A stretch of 64,000 nt of DNA from Typha latifolia. Its lineage: Eukaryota > Streptophyta > Magnoliopsida > Poales > Typhaceae. The DNA is taken from positions 12,327,501 through 12,391,500 of the forward strand of contig CM034102.1 of assembly GCA_019914945.1 (NCBI GenBank). Direction: 5' to 3'. The notes beneath the pieces were generated by a model. That model saw nothing but the letters and a program-made list of their open reading frames with translations, was not told the DNA's origin and searched no databases. Below are positions 24,089 to 37,100 of this stretch, one piece after another. The translations under genes and the position numbers were made by a program. The stretch's first letter is position 1. The number at the start of each line of letters is the position of its first letter.

Positions 24089-27000
24089 ATGCCGCCCGGT
24101 GATACCGAGATCGAGATCGCTATCGTTTCCGATCCCAAACTGCAGCAAAACGGCACCTCGAGCCCTAACCCTAAACCAGATCCGGGCTCCCAGGCCGCAA
24201 AACTCGTCATCGATGTGTACTCCGCCGCCGCCTACGGCGACTTCGAGAAGTTCCGGTTGTTCGTGGAGAAGGGAGGGCAACTCCTCTCCAAGCCCGACGG
24301 CAACGGCTACTACGCCCTTCAGTGGGCGGCGCTCAATAATTACCCTGATATAGCTCAATACATAGTTGAGGTAGTGGAACACTCGATTAAGGTTTATGGG
24401 TTTTTTTAGAAGTTTGTGGATTTGATTTTTGAGATTGAAAGTTTTGAGTTTGGACAGCATGGCGGCGATGTGAATGCCGCGGACCTCGGTCAGCAGACGG
24501 CTCTTCATTGGGCGGCGGTCCGTGGGTCGACGACGGTGGCTGATGTGTTGTTGCAGAATGGAGCGTGGGTCGAGGCTCTTGACATCAATGGGTACCGGGT
24601 AATCTTGGCTCATCCCTATAGAATTATGCTTAGAGAATATTACTTTTGGATGATATGGTTTCTATTTTTTTTTTCCTTATTCTTTTTCTCTTTGTTTGTT
24701 TTGACCCGATAATAATTGCACGGCATGTAACTTATAACTAAATTTGATTCAATTCTTGCTATTCTGAGAGAACAGTTGGAGAACAGAATTTAGAGCAATG
24801 AGCGATGAATCATATTTTTGTTGATGATACTAGAAGGAATGAATGGCTCTCTTAGATCCTACTAAATAAGTAAATATTTGGGTTTCCACTTTCCTGTAAT
24901 TCAATGCTAATTTCCTCCTGTAATTCAATGCTAATTTCCTCCTGCAAGTATTGCAGGAAAAAAGGTTACACCTGTGACTCAGTGATACTAGCAACTTCAA
25001 GAAGTGAATGCCAGTCAGGCCTTAGGAAGTAAATGACTGCGACTGTAATTAACTTTTTCTTGAAAGGTGACCCCATATACCACATATGTGGCCACATAGG
25101 TGGTAACGGTGGGATGAGCCAACATGAGGTCCTTTATACAGTTGATTGCATGTAAGCCGCATATGATGATTGCATATGCATATTAGCTCGCATATTGACC
25201 ACCAATAACCGTGTATATGCCACACTCACGGATATGTGCCTTCCCATAGCTTGTCCCAAGCTTGCTTTAGACCCGACCCAAAAGTCTCCAAACCCAGCCC
25301 GAGCCTGTATTGCCTAGCAAGGTTATAAAACTCAGTATTAAGATCGGGATTGGCTGTTAGAAAAAACGATACGTATCGGCTGTATCGGTCGTATCAGTCG
25401 TATCGGCCGCTTGTATCGGATTTGACTATTTTTAAATATATAAAATTTTAAATATTATTTAAAATGTAGAAATATTTCTAAAAAATTATAAAAAATAATA
25501 AAAACTAAGAAATAAAAATTAGTCACATATGAACTTTAAAAACTAAAAAAAACTCACTCACATTTTTATACTCATAAATTATTATTACAGAACATGAAGA
25601 GAGAGATATCTTTTCACTATTGTGAATCTTTAAAAAAATTAATTTCAGCCAATATTATTGTTTTTAGCCGATATTATTGTTTTCAGCTGATACGGCCAAT
25701 ACTGGCCGAAATTGAACCGAAACCGAATCAAAATCAGTCTAATTGAGATCGGTTATGGCCGATCCCAATCCAGATCGACCGATTTTGGGATCCATGGTGC
25801 CTAGTCTGTCCATAAGGCCCATAGGCAATGATTCGCCTTTTAAGCTATGTCCGTTCGCAATTAGTTTGACCTATGTCTATTAGATATAAATTGAATTTCT
25901 TAAATTCTATTTAATTGCTTATATTCCTTAAACGTTAAATTGTGCTTATGAGAGAGAGCATTAGCAACAATCACAAAATTTGATTGTGACTAACTTGCTT
26001 GAGATTGGAAACAATTATGGAAGTTAAAATATTTAGAAAATTTTGAATCATATAAAAATATTATTTTTAGGCTTTTAGAAAATATTCTACCATAAAATAA
26101 TATTGTTTCCAAATATTTAGATTCAATTAGACATGATATATCCGTTCACTCACAATTGGCCAGCCCAATAACATGGGCATGGATTGAACTAGAATACTTA
26201 ACTCGACCCAAGTTCGGACTCAGTCCAATACTAATCTAGGAATGGACTGGGCCAAACCTTGTCTAAGCTCGACCTCGATATTATTTTGTCTGGGCTAGGC
26301 CTGACCCAGTCCATGAGCACCCCTATGTATGAATTAGCATTCACCTATGTTCACCATAGTGTATTAGTGGCAAGTCCACTATCTATATCAAGGTTCCCAG
26401 TTTCGGCCGATCCCGACCGAAACGGGTGGGAACGGGTCAGATCCGACCTGGGGGACATCAATAATTGATGTCCCCACCCCCCACCTGCCTCCCTCCCTTT
26501 TCTCTCTCTCTCTCTCTCTCTTTCTCTATTTTCCCTCTCTTTCTCTCTTTTCTTTCTCTCTTTTCTTTCTTTCTCTCTTTCTCACGGATCTCTTACTCTC
26601 TTTCTCACCGGCGACTAAGTAGTGAGTAGATCTCCGTCTCTCCGGTGACCTCGACCTCCGGCGACGTTCTCCGACGACCTTGGGTAAGTTTTTTTTTTTC
26701 CATTGTGTAGCAGCTGCACCTGCAGCAGGTGCTGCTGCGCACCAGCTGCAGCTGCACTGCTGCAGCAGCACAACCTGCAACAGGTGCTGTAGCAGTAGTG
26801 CAGCAGCTTACTGTTGCTCTGCTGCTGCTGCAGTAGCATACTGTTGCTCTGCTGCTGCTGCAACAGAGACTTCTTTGCCACCAGAGCAGCAGTAGACTGC
26901 TGCTGCTGTGTCTCAGCACAGCTGCAGAAGCAAAGCCGCAGCAACACCTAGTGCTGCTTATGCAGTTATGCTTCATAAATTTTAAATTATTTTATATTTT

Positions 27001-30000
27001 ATTTTAATTTTTGTTTATGTTTTTTAGTTGCAGAGCTAAAATATCAATGGCTCCAAAAGAGAAGTCATATGATACCGACATTGGGTGGCAACATTGCAGT
27101 ACTATTGAGCAAGATAAAAGACATGTTAAATGCAACTGGTGTGAAAAAAAAAAGAGTGGTGGTGTCAGCCGTTTGAAATAACATTTAGCTGGAAGACAAG
27201 AAAATGTAGCAGCTTGCACTCAAGTGTCTTTGGAAGTTAGAAAGCAGATGTTGGCTCATTTAATTGGTAAAAAGAAGAATAAATAATCTGCACAACAAAG
27301 AGAGTCAATAATTCGTGAAGAATTAATGCATAATCCTGTACACATTGATGATGATAGCAGTGAGCAAAGTGAAGAGGATGAGGAGGAGAGACAGATGAGG
27401 AATGCAATAAAAGAGAGCAGAAATATGCATAGAGAAGATGAAGAGATGAGAAGAAGCACTGGTGGTAACTTTCAGAGATTTAGATCAGTTAATATATGAG
27501 GAGAGAGAGAATATGGGGGCAGCAATTCTACCCATAGGACTCCTGGTGTTACAGCAGAGTCTGAAAATATTGGACCAATGAATACATATCTTCAGAAAAA
27601 TAGGGTCGTACACAGGCTTCCATCAAGACAGCTTTCAAAGGAATTAAAAATGCAAAAAAACACATTGGTAGAGCTATCTCTAAATTTATTTTCTACAACC
27701 ATATTTCTTTCAATGTAGTTGATAGCCCTTACTATCACACTATAGTATATGCTATACAATCAGTAGGGCACGTGTGTTCCTCTCATAGTTCAAATGATAT
27801 TGCTACTAAATATCTTGACTCAGAGGTAGATGAACTTCATACTTATATTGAGACATTTAAACGGTATTGGGATGAATTTGGTTGTACACTGATGTGTGAT
27901 GGGTGGAGTACACAAAACAGAAGAAATATAATTAATTTCTTAGTGTACTCTAGCATGGGGACAATATTTTTGAAATCTGTGGATGCTACTGCTCATTTCA
28001 AAAATGCAGACTATATTTGTCAATTGATGGATGAGGTGGTACAAGAAATCGGTGAAAAAAGGGTAGTCCAAGTGGTTACTGATAATGAGGCAAATTATAA
28101 AGCTGCTGGAAATTTACTGATAATTAAAATATCTCATTTATATTGGATGCCATGTGTTGCATATTGTATTGATATGATGTTAGAGAATATTGCAAAAGAG
28201 CCCGAAATTGACATGGTTATATGTGAAGGTTAGAGGTTAACAAATTTTATATATAACTATGGTTGGATTCTTAATTTATTCAGGCAGATAACTGGTGGTA
28301 GGGAGATCATTAGACCCGGCGTCACTAGATTTGCCACTCACTTTTTAGCCTTGGAGAGCATCATGCGCTACAAGGATGATATTATGCGGATGTTTACATC
28401 ACAGGAGTGGTCTATGAAAATTAAGAATATGAAACCTAAAGATAAAAAATATGGCTCTTGGAAATATATTTTGGGATAATATTATAATTGCCACTACAGT
28501 ATTTGAGCCTCTTGTCAAAAAATTAAGACTTTGTAGACAGTAATGACAAGTCTGAGATGGGTTTATTATATGAGGCAATGGACATAGCTAAAGAATCAAT
28601 AAAAAAATGTGGCCCAAAGTTATAGGAAGTGGTGGAAGATGATTTATTCTAGATGGAACAAACAACTATATAGAGATATACACACTGCTGGTAAGCATGC
28701 TTTTAAGTTTTAAGTTTTAATTTACTTTTATTTATGAATATTTAAAAATTTGAATGCTTACAAATTTTAAATTTCTACAGGGTATTTTCTTAATCTAAGA
28801 TTTCAATTCTCTAAAAATGTCAATAATGATAGTGAAGTTTTGTTGGGGGTTAGAAAGGTAATCAGCTAGCTTGAACCCGATATTCATAAACAAATCATGT
28901 GCGATAAAAGAAGTGAGTTATGATTCAATTAAATAATTTTATTATTATTTGTTTCAAGTTTTAACTTTCAATATAATCAATAAGCTAATAATATATTTCT
29001 GATTTCAGATTGAGAGATATAGATTGAGAGCTGGGCAATTCAGTACTGCTAAAGTTGCTGCAACTATATCTCATAACACTCCAGCTGAATGGTGGTCTAT
29101 TTATGGATGGAATGAGGCACCAAATTTGACGCCAATAGTAAAGGAGATTTTAAGTCAAACTGTGTCTTCATCACAGTGTGAAAGAAATTGGACTAGTTTC
29201 TCTTTAATCCATACAAAAACACGCAACCGATTGACAATGAAAAAATTGGAAAAGTTAGTTTTTGTCATTATAATATGAGATTGAGGGAGAGAAATTTAAG
29301 AAGAAAGGTAGAAAATGAACAACTGATTGATTTAAATCATATTTTTGATGAAGAAGACCCCGTGACTCCATGGATCAGAGAAATAGAGGATATGTTATTA
29401 GATGACAGAGATAATCATGATTATATTCAATATTAGGAGAGACCACGACGAGGGCAGAGGTTGGTATGAGTCATTCAGCAACGAGAGATAATATACCTAC
29501 TAGTACTAGTCACAGTCCTGATGATACATATGGTGGTGAGATCGTTCTATCTATATTTGTTAAGGAAAGTCAAGGAGGCATAATGAGTGAAGACAGAGAA
29601 ACTGAAGATATATATACATATCAGCGACGTCATCATGAGATGCATTTTGGTTCCTATGATTATGGTACATCGAGTATTTATTGTTTGGAGCCATCACAAG
29701 ATCCATATGCTAGTTATTATCCTCAGTATCCTTAGTATTCTCAGGCACAAGATCCAAATGCTGGTTATTATCCTCCTCAAACGCAAGTCACACAACAAGA
29801 TCCATACAATATGACTAGTATGATGGAATCACTTTTTGGAACATCAGGTCCCAGACATCAATATTTACAAACTTATGGTAATTATGATGATGAAGACTAT
29901 AGAAATTTACAAGAACCAGCTCGGTATTTAACAAAATTTTAAATTTTGAGTAAGTTAATACATTTTTTTAAGTTTTTAGACTTCATATGTGAGTCATTTT

Positions 30001-33000
30001 TTTTTCTTATTTTTTGTCATTTTTTCTAAATTTTTATACATTTTTCTGCATTTTAAAATAAGATTTAGAATTTTATATAATTAAAAAATAGTCCGATCCG
30101 ATACGAACGGCCGATACGGCCGATATGTATCGTTTTTTTGGATGGCCGATACCGATCCCAATCCCGATACTAGGAAACTTGATCTATATATACTTGTATA
30201 TTCTTTTATTCTTGTTATCTACTTTTTTTTTAATTAAATAATTGTTCTTCTACTTTCTTTCCTTTTTTTCTTCCTCAATTTGATTCCACCAGTGTATTTT
30301 CTTACATTTCATATCTTCCAAAAATCTTCTTCCTATATTCTCTCTTTACGGTATGATTTCATTGCCTTGAGTTCATAGACAAGGCACGTGTCATATGCTG
30401 CATGGTATGAATCCTCTTGATGGACATGTTTTCAGCATGCACTTTTTAACATTGTTTGTTAGGTTGTGGGATAGAAGAAAAGATAAAGGGAATTTAATTC
30501 ATGATGAAAAGAAGATGGAATAGATAAAAGAAGTTAAGAGTAGTTGGAACTTAGAAGATTAGGCTGAAGAATACATAAACTAAACCTTTCATCTTTCAAT
30601 AATCATTTATAAATCTTGTTTCATTTATCACTTCTTATAAACTCTTATTCTTAGGCAGCATTGCCTGAAGTTTTGGTCAATCTGGATCTGTTTCATCCAT
30701 GTTCCACCCAAAACCATCCCTAAAGTAGTAATTATTGGTTTTGGCTGGAAGTCGACCAGTTTTGGCAGTTTTGGTCACCAAATTTGGCAGTTTTGGCAGT
30801 AATTATAGGTTTCAGTGGTTTCGATATACAGTGTCAAGAATGACTAATTTATAGTTTTAAGTTTGATTTTTAACTCTTGGGCTGTATTTCAAGGTTGTTC
30901 CAATATATCCAAGGTTACCTTAATGGTTTAATTCGATTCTGTACATAGAATTGAGATAAAATATAGATGGAGGATAGTCATAGATGGCTGGAACTTAGCT
31001 TGTAAAAGATAAAAACAATGGGCTATGAACTCTGACAACCCATAGTGTGTGACCTAAAATTTTCCCCTTTGGTGTGTGACTGTGGCTGGCTGCTATGGTT
31101 GTTAAGACTTGCCACACAATATCAGTGGCAGTTACCTGTAATATTGCATTTTTACATAAAAAATTTACTTGGTTTGACCGTTTGAGCTATTCTTCATTGT
31201 GTTAAACAAGTAATATAAAATTTCTTTATTTATTATGCTACTATTTCTAATTTTATCTAGATTTATTTTTATATTTTTATAAGAAAAGACCAAAAGCAAA
31301 AATGTCAAGACAAGCCGAATTGGTGAAACTGGCTGACTCCGAAAGGTTTCAGTTTTTTGGGGGAAAAAAAAATAAAACTTGGAACCTTCATAGTCATCTA
31401 ATTAACAGAAATCCCTATTCCTACTCAAAAGAATTTTCAGTTTTCTATTATAGCTACAAGATTTTTTCTCAAACACGGAAAAAAGCTAGTGAGCGAGTAG
31501 CCTTAGTTGCTTTTGTTTTGCTCCAATTCTTCAAGCATAACCAAAGGATGAAAATTGACAAAATCCTTCTTTGTTTACTTCAACAGCTTTTGTTTAGAAT
31601 AACATTTTGACTTAATTCACTGACTTGCTAATTGCTCTTTGATAACTGATATGTTGGCTCTGCATTTGGGTTTGTTATTGTATTATTGACGTAAGATCTT
31701 TTTTTAATCTGCACTGTTTCTGGAAAAGTAGAAAATTTTATTGTTGACATAACTTCTTTGAAAATCTGTCTTTATTGGATAATTACTTCTTTATCCTTTT
31801 CCTATTCCCTGGCATACTTTTGTTATAGTTGATGTGTTTGTTATAGTTGATGTGTTCCTATTAACTGAATGCCTGAATCTATTGATATAATTAATCCATA
31901 CGCACTATTGGATCAGGCAGTGCATGTTGCAGCTCAGTATGGACAAACAGGATTTCTGAATCACATTATTTCAAGATATGGTGCAGACTTCGATGCTCCA
32001 GATAATGATGGAAGGAGTGCATTGCATTGGTATGCAGCATTGTGTACTTTATTTTACCTGAGATAATATAGAAATTTTGGTTGGGGGTCCTAATCTTGGT
32101 CAAAAGAAATTTCCTCATCCAATATAAACTGTAAAGTGAAGCTGAACTGATGTGACCTCTTTAATGTCTTAACTCTTATCTAGTATGTGAACCCGTGTAG
32201 TCTTATCCAAGGTTCAAAAAATAATAATCGGGATTGGCCTCCCAGAATAATGATACACTTGACCGTATTGTCTGCTTGGGTCGGTTAGACTATTTTTTAG
32301 TTAATATAAAATTCTAAAAATATTTAAAAGTGCTAGAAAATATCTAGAAATTTAGAAAAATAATAAAAAAAGAAAATAAATAATTACTCATATATAAAGC
32401 TTAAAAACCAAAAAAGTACTAACTTACTTAAAGCTACTACAGTGAAGAGAAATGAGAGAGAAAGTGGAAAAATGAAAAGAAAAAAAACTCTGCTGTGCTG
32501 TAGTGAAGAAGGAGGAGAAAAAAATGTATGAAGAGGAGAGAGAAAAAAAAATCACATATTCTAGGTTGTCAGAATTCATCAGAGTTAGATCTGCGTTGCT
32601 GGAGTTTGTTAGGCTGGATCTTTGCATTGGAGAAGCAATAACTATGGTAGGGCAAGAAAGAGAGAGGAAGAGTGAAGGAGAGAGAGAGAGTGAGAGAGGA
32701 GAAAGACGATAGGGGATTGGGGGAATCAATTATTGATGTACTCAGGTCGGATCTAGGTTAGATCTAACAATCTAACCTGAACTAGCCAATCCCAGTCAAT
32801 TGACTAGGACTGGGATTGGATTAGGATCGGCCGATCCTTCGATCCATGGTCTTATCCAGTTCTTTTAGATTGTGAGAACCTTTCCTTTTTTAAGTAGTAT
32901 TGCCGTATTTTCTATTCTAGCTGATATAGTTTATTTCATGAATCTTTTGAACATATTATGAATATTCTCTGCTTAGTTAAGATTCAGGTTTCTTGGGTTT

Positions 33001-34068
33001 TTTAACTGAACATTTGTAAATCTGATGCTACTTCTCAGGGCTGCTTATAAGGGATATGCTGATACTGTTAGGTTACTACTCTTTAGGGATGCATATCAAG
33101 GGAGGCAAGACAAAAATGGTATGAACTATCTTCGTCTCCTGGTTGCATGATTAGCTTTATGATATTCTAAATGTTACTGTACACTCCAAATTTTCTGTTT
33201 ATTGGCCGTTTAAAGCTTGAAACTCCTTGGAATACTTAGGACCCATTTGACAATGAGATAAAAAAAAGTTAGGATAGAGATAAAATTAGGACTTATCTCG
33301 AGATAAATGTAGTTTTTATGCCAATCTCTTTTGGGAGTTTGGTTTGAAAAATTAGAATAAGTGTTGGATAAAAAGTGTTGGTTGTGATAGTTAGGATAAG
33401 AGATAAAAACGATCAAAATTAACCTTATTGTCTTTTTCCTTGTTTAATGAAATAGATATTTCTTTTGTGGAGAATGATGGAAAATAGGTTTATAATTAAA
33501 TATAAATTGTAATATTTTACAACTATTATATATATCTCGGATAAACCCCCTTATCCCATTTTACCAAACGTGGCCGCAGAATCACAAGTCTCAATTCTCT
33601 TTACTGTTATGCATGATATTTACATGTCCAACTTTTTGATTTCAGTAAATTATGTTAAATTAGATTGCAGATAATTACATAGATTTACAACCATGGGATC
33701 CAGAATCTTATTCAGAACTATTGCAATGTCATATACGTATTTACACTTCCTGGAAAGAATGCAGTTGCCACTTAGAAGTTTGCCCAGCATTTCTCCTTGC
33801 CACCTAGGTCATTGCATCTTATGTCACAATGTCACATCATCTAGATCACTCTTCCTCATCATACTTTTTTTCTTTGTTTCAACTAACCAGAACAAGACAG
33901 CAAACTAGCGTACCTTTGTTTGCTTCTTTTCCACCAAGCACAAAAGTCTAAGGATAACTAATATTTCCGTAAGCAGATGAAATCTCATTAGATTTTTGTT
34001 TTTGTATATAGAGAACTAGAACCATTTGTTTGATCTGAGCAGGAGCATTATGGATAGGAGACAATATG

Positions 34069-34117
<49 letters not shown>

Positions 34118-37100
34118 CAATTACGCTGATGAAGTCATAATTAAGTTCATGACATATGGGTGAACTAGAAGTGTTGGCTTGATTCTACCAAAAACATTAA
34201 TGTGATAGGAAATTTATAAACTGCAATTACCTCTTTCATTACTTGTAGAATGTTGATTGCTAAATGCTAATGATCGAAGGTTGATGCATACTAGATTGCA
34301 ATCACATGTTAAATTGGAGAATGCGAGTCTTAAACGGGAAGCAAACTCCAACTTTAAGTGCAATAATAAAGAGGATAATCAATCACTTAGACCAGCCAAC
34401 AGTTGACATATCATCAGATCAATTTATATATTTTACTTGATCTGAAAGAAGTATGAAAACTAACAACTTGATGATAGATCCTTGTAGATTTTACTCAGTA
34501 ATCAGGAGTTAGGACTAAACTAAATGAAGTTCGAGATTTCTAGGACTCAGGATAAAGAATAAGTTGTAGGCAAAGTATAGAAGCAAGGGATCCTGTAGTA
34601 GCAGATGACCTTTTGATCTGCTGCTGGAATCCTTCTTAGATCTGCAGTAAAGAGCATTGACTACACTTGAAGAACCAGTGGAACTTCGATATTTTCATCA
34701 AGAGATGATGAAGACTATCAATCTGAGTAGAAGCAATACCAATACCTGTAGTAGCAGATGAATTCCAGAATTGTAGCATCAAAGAGAGCAGATAGAGTGG
34801 TTGGTCCAGAAAGAGGAGAAAAGGGACAACAGTAGCAGCGATGAGCTGAAGGGGGAAAGTAGGCACTCGCAGGCATAGAGAGGAATGGAGAGAAGAAGTA
34901 TCTATAGTAGAGGAAGGAAGAGAAGAATATTGGTTTGTAGAGACTGGAGTGAGGAATATAAAAGATAGATGGGTTGGCCTAGAGTATTATATATTCTCAA
35001 ACTCTTTTACATCCTTTGTGGCTGCACAAGCCTAATCTTGAGTTAATATAGTCCTAATCTGCTGATCTAATAATGATCTAAGGTTGTAACCATGTGAACA
35101 AGCTCCATGCCTGAGTAAGCTCTGTCCAATTTTAATTACTAAAGAAAAGTGTTTGTCTAGTTCATGTCTAGAATATTCCCACATCAAAAGGTCACTGTTT
35201 TCTGCTTTGGTATTGTGCATATACCATGAGTCTCAAATTTTATTAACTATTTGCAGACCTAGTCCAATTTTTCTATATGAATCATAAAAGATTTCTAGCA
35301 CTGAAAACAGTAGAACAAAAAGTTTAAGCACATGTGGACATAGTTTAAAATAGCATCTTCTTATTTCCATGTATGTCCTTTGGGAACAACGTTTCACATA
35401 AGCATGTTTTAAGTCTTGTAGGAAGAGAAGCTTTTCAAGTATCTGCAGTCACTTCAATATATTTTTGAAAAGGTAACACAAATTAAGATTATAATAGCTC
35501 TGCAATAATAATCATGTGGTGTAGGCTGCACTCCTTTACATTGGGCTGCATTAAGAGGCAATATGGAAGGATGCATGGTGCTTGTACATGCAGGCACTAA
35601 GGCAGAATTGATGGTGAAGGATAACAATGGATTAACTCCTGCTCAGCTTGCATCTGATAAAGGTCATCGGCATGTTTCCTATATCCTTGTACGTATTTCT
35701 TGAGAGCCTATTGTACTTATATGCACTTTAAGTTGCTCTCTTTTAAGCTCAAGTGTAGTTTAGATGCACCTGGTAGAAGATTTAATTTTGAATCTGTGCA
35801 GAGAAAGTTAATTGTGTTATCCTATAGCTTTTTCTGAAAATCTGATGTGGCTGCGAGCCTGAAGTATTTCATATCGTCTCTGGATTGACATTGATAGACT
35901 TTTTTTCTTTTTTTCTTTTAGCCTGTTAGACTTGCACATTGGGAAAATGTCATAAATATGGATTAATATACTAAATATTATCATATCTTTTCAAGGTCCT
36001 TTTGAACTTTACTGAAGTGAAGTTGACTTTTGCATATCTAGTCAAATGCCACAAAGGAGAGCTGGGAAGATAAATATTGTGCTGGAAGGATCGGGAAGAT
36101 TGGATATGCTTGGGTTTTATTTTTCTCGATAATTATCTTGATGATCCTTTTTATAAGCTCAATTCTTTTCGGTAGGTATTGGTCATGTATTTCTTTAAAT
36201 TGAGTATACTATCCAATGAACACTGCACGTCTATTTATATCATCTCTCTTTCCAGCTCCTAATTTTTCCAGAATTACTGCTTTTGTTGGACTATGGGGGT
36301 GGACTGGCATTTCTCTTGCATTTGGCTCATTGTTAATGCTCTACCGATGTAGCAGGTAAACCTTGAATTGTAGACATTTAGCTCATTACAAACTCATAAA
36401 TATGGTGAACATGCTTCCAGTTGTTTTGTTGGTGTTAGCAATACTATTACTTTTATTTTGTACCAAGGTTCCCAGTATCGGGATCGGTATCGGCTGTCCA
36501 GAAATCGGTATCGGCTGTCCAGAAAAACGATACGTATCAACCGTATCGGCCGTTCGTATCGGATCAAGACTATTTTTAATTATATAAAATTTTAAATATT
36601 ATTTAAAAATGTAAAAAAATGCAGAATAATTTAGAAAAAATGACAAAAAATAATAAAACAAAAATTACTCACATATGAAGTCTAAAAACTTAAAAAATAT
36701 ATTAATTTACTCAAAATTTAAAACTTTGATAAATACCGAACTGGTTCTCGTAAATTTCTATAGTCTTCATCATCATAATCACCATAAGTTTATAAATATT
36801 GATGTCTGGGACCTGATGCTCTAAAAAGTGATTCCATCATATTAGTCATATTGTATAGATCTTGCTGTATGACTTGCGTTTGAGGAGGATAATAACCAGC
36901 ATTTGGATCTTGTGCCTGAGAATACTGAGGATACTGAGGATAATAACTAGCATATGGATCTTGTGATGGCTCCAAACAATAAATACTCGATGTACCATAA
37001 TCATAGGAATCAAAATGCATCTCATGACAACGTCGCTGATATGTATATATATCGTCAGTTTCTCTGTCTTCACTTCTTATACCTCCTTGACTTTCCTCAA

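Larger units (their letters stand above)
24599..31916. other. Intron 2 of the acyltransferase gene (7.3 kb)
   Basis: The intron contains a 24-bp tandem duplication (24893-24940), dispersed word-rich repeats, a 479 bp hAT-derived element (25318-25796) and the 3.8 kb hAT copy (26389-30181). The rest (30190-31916) shows short repetition of ttttggcag near 30750-30800 and no gene. Confidence 0.8.

Noticed and set aside
26526..26976. Several overlapping open frames on both strands (80-120 codons) in the CAG/CTG-rich and CT-rich stretch.
   Set aside because: They are products of low-complexity sequence in the hAT leader and show no domain.
31302..31610. 102-codon plus-strand frame in intron 2 of the acyltransferase gene.
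   Set aside because: There is no domain, and the frame is not needed for the conserved exon series, which joins cleanly without it.
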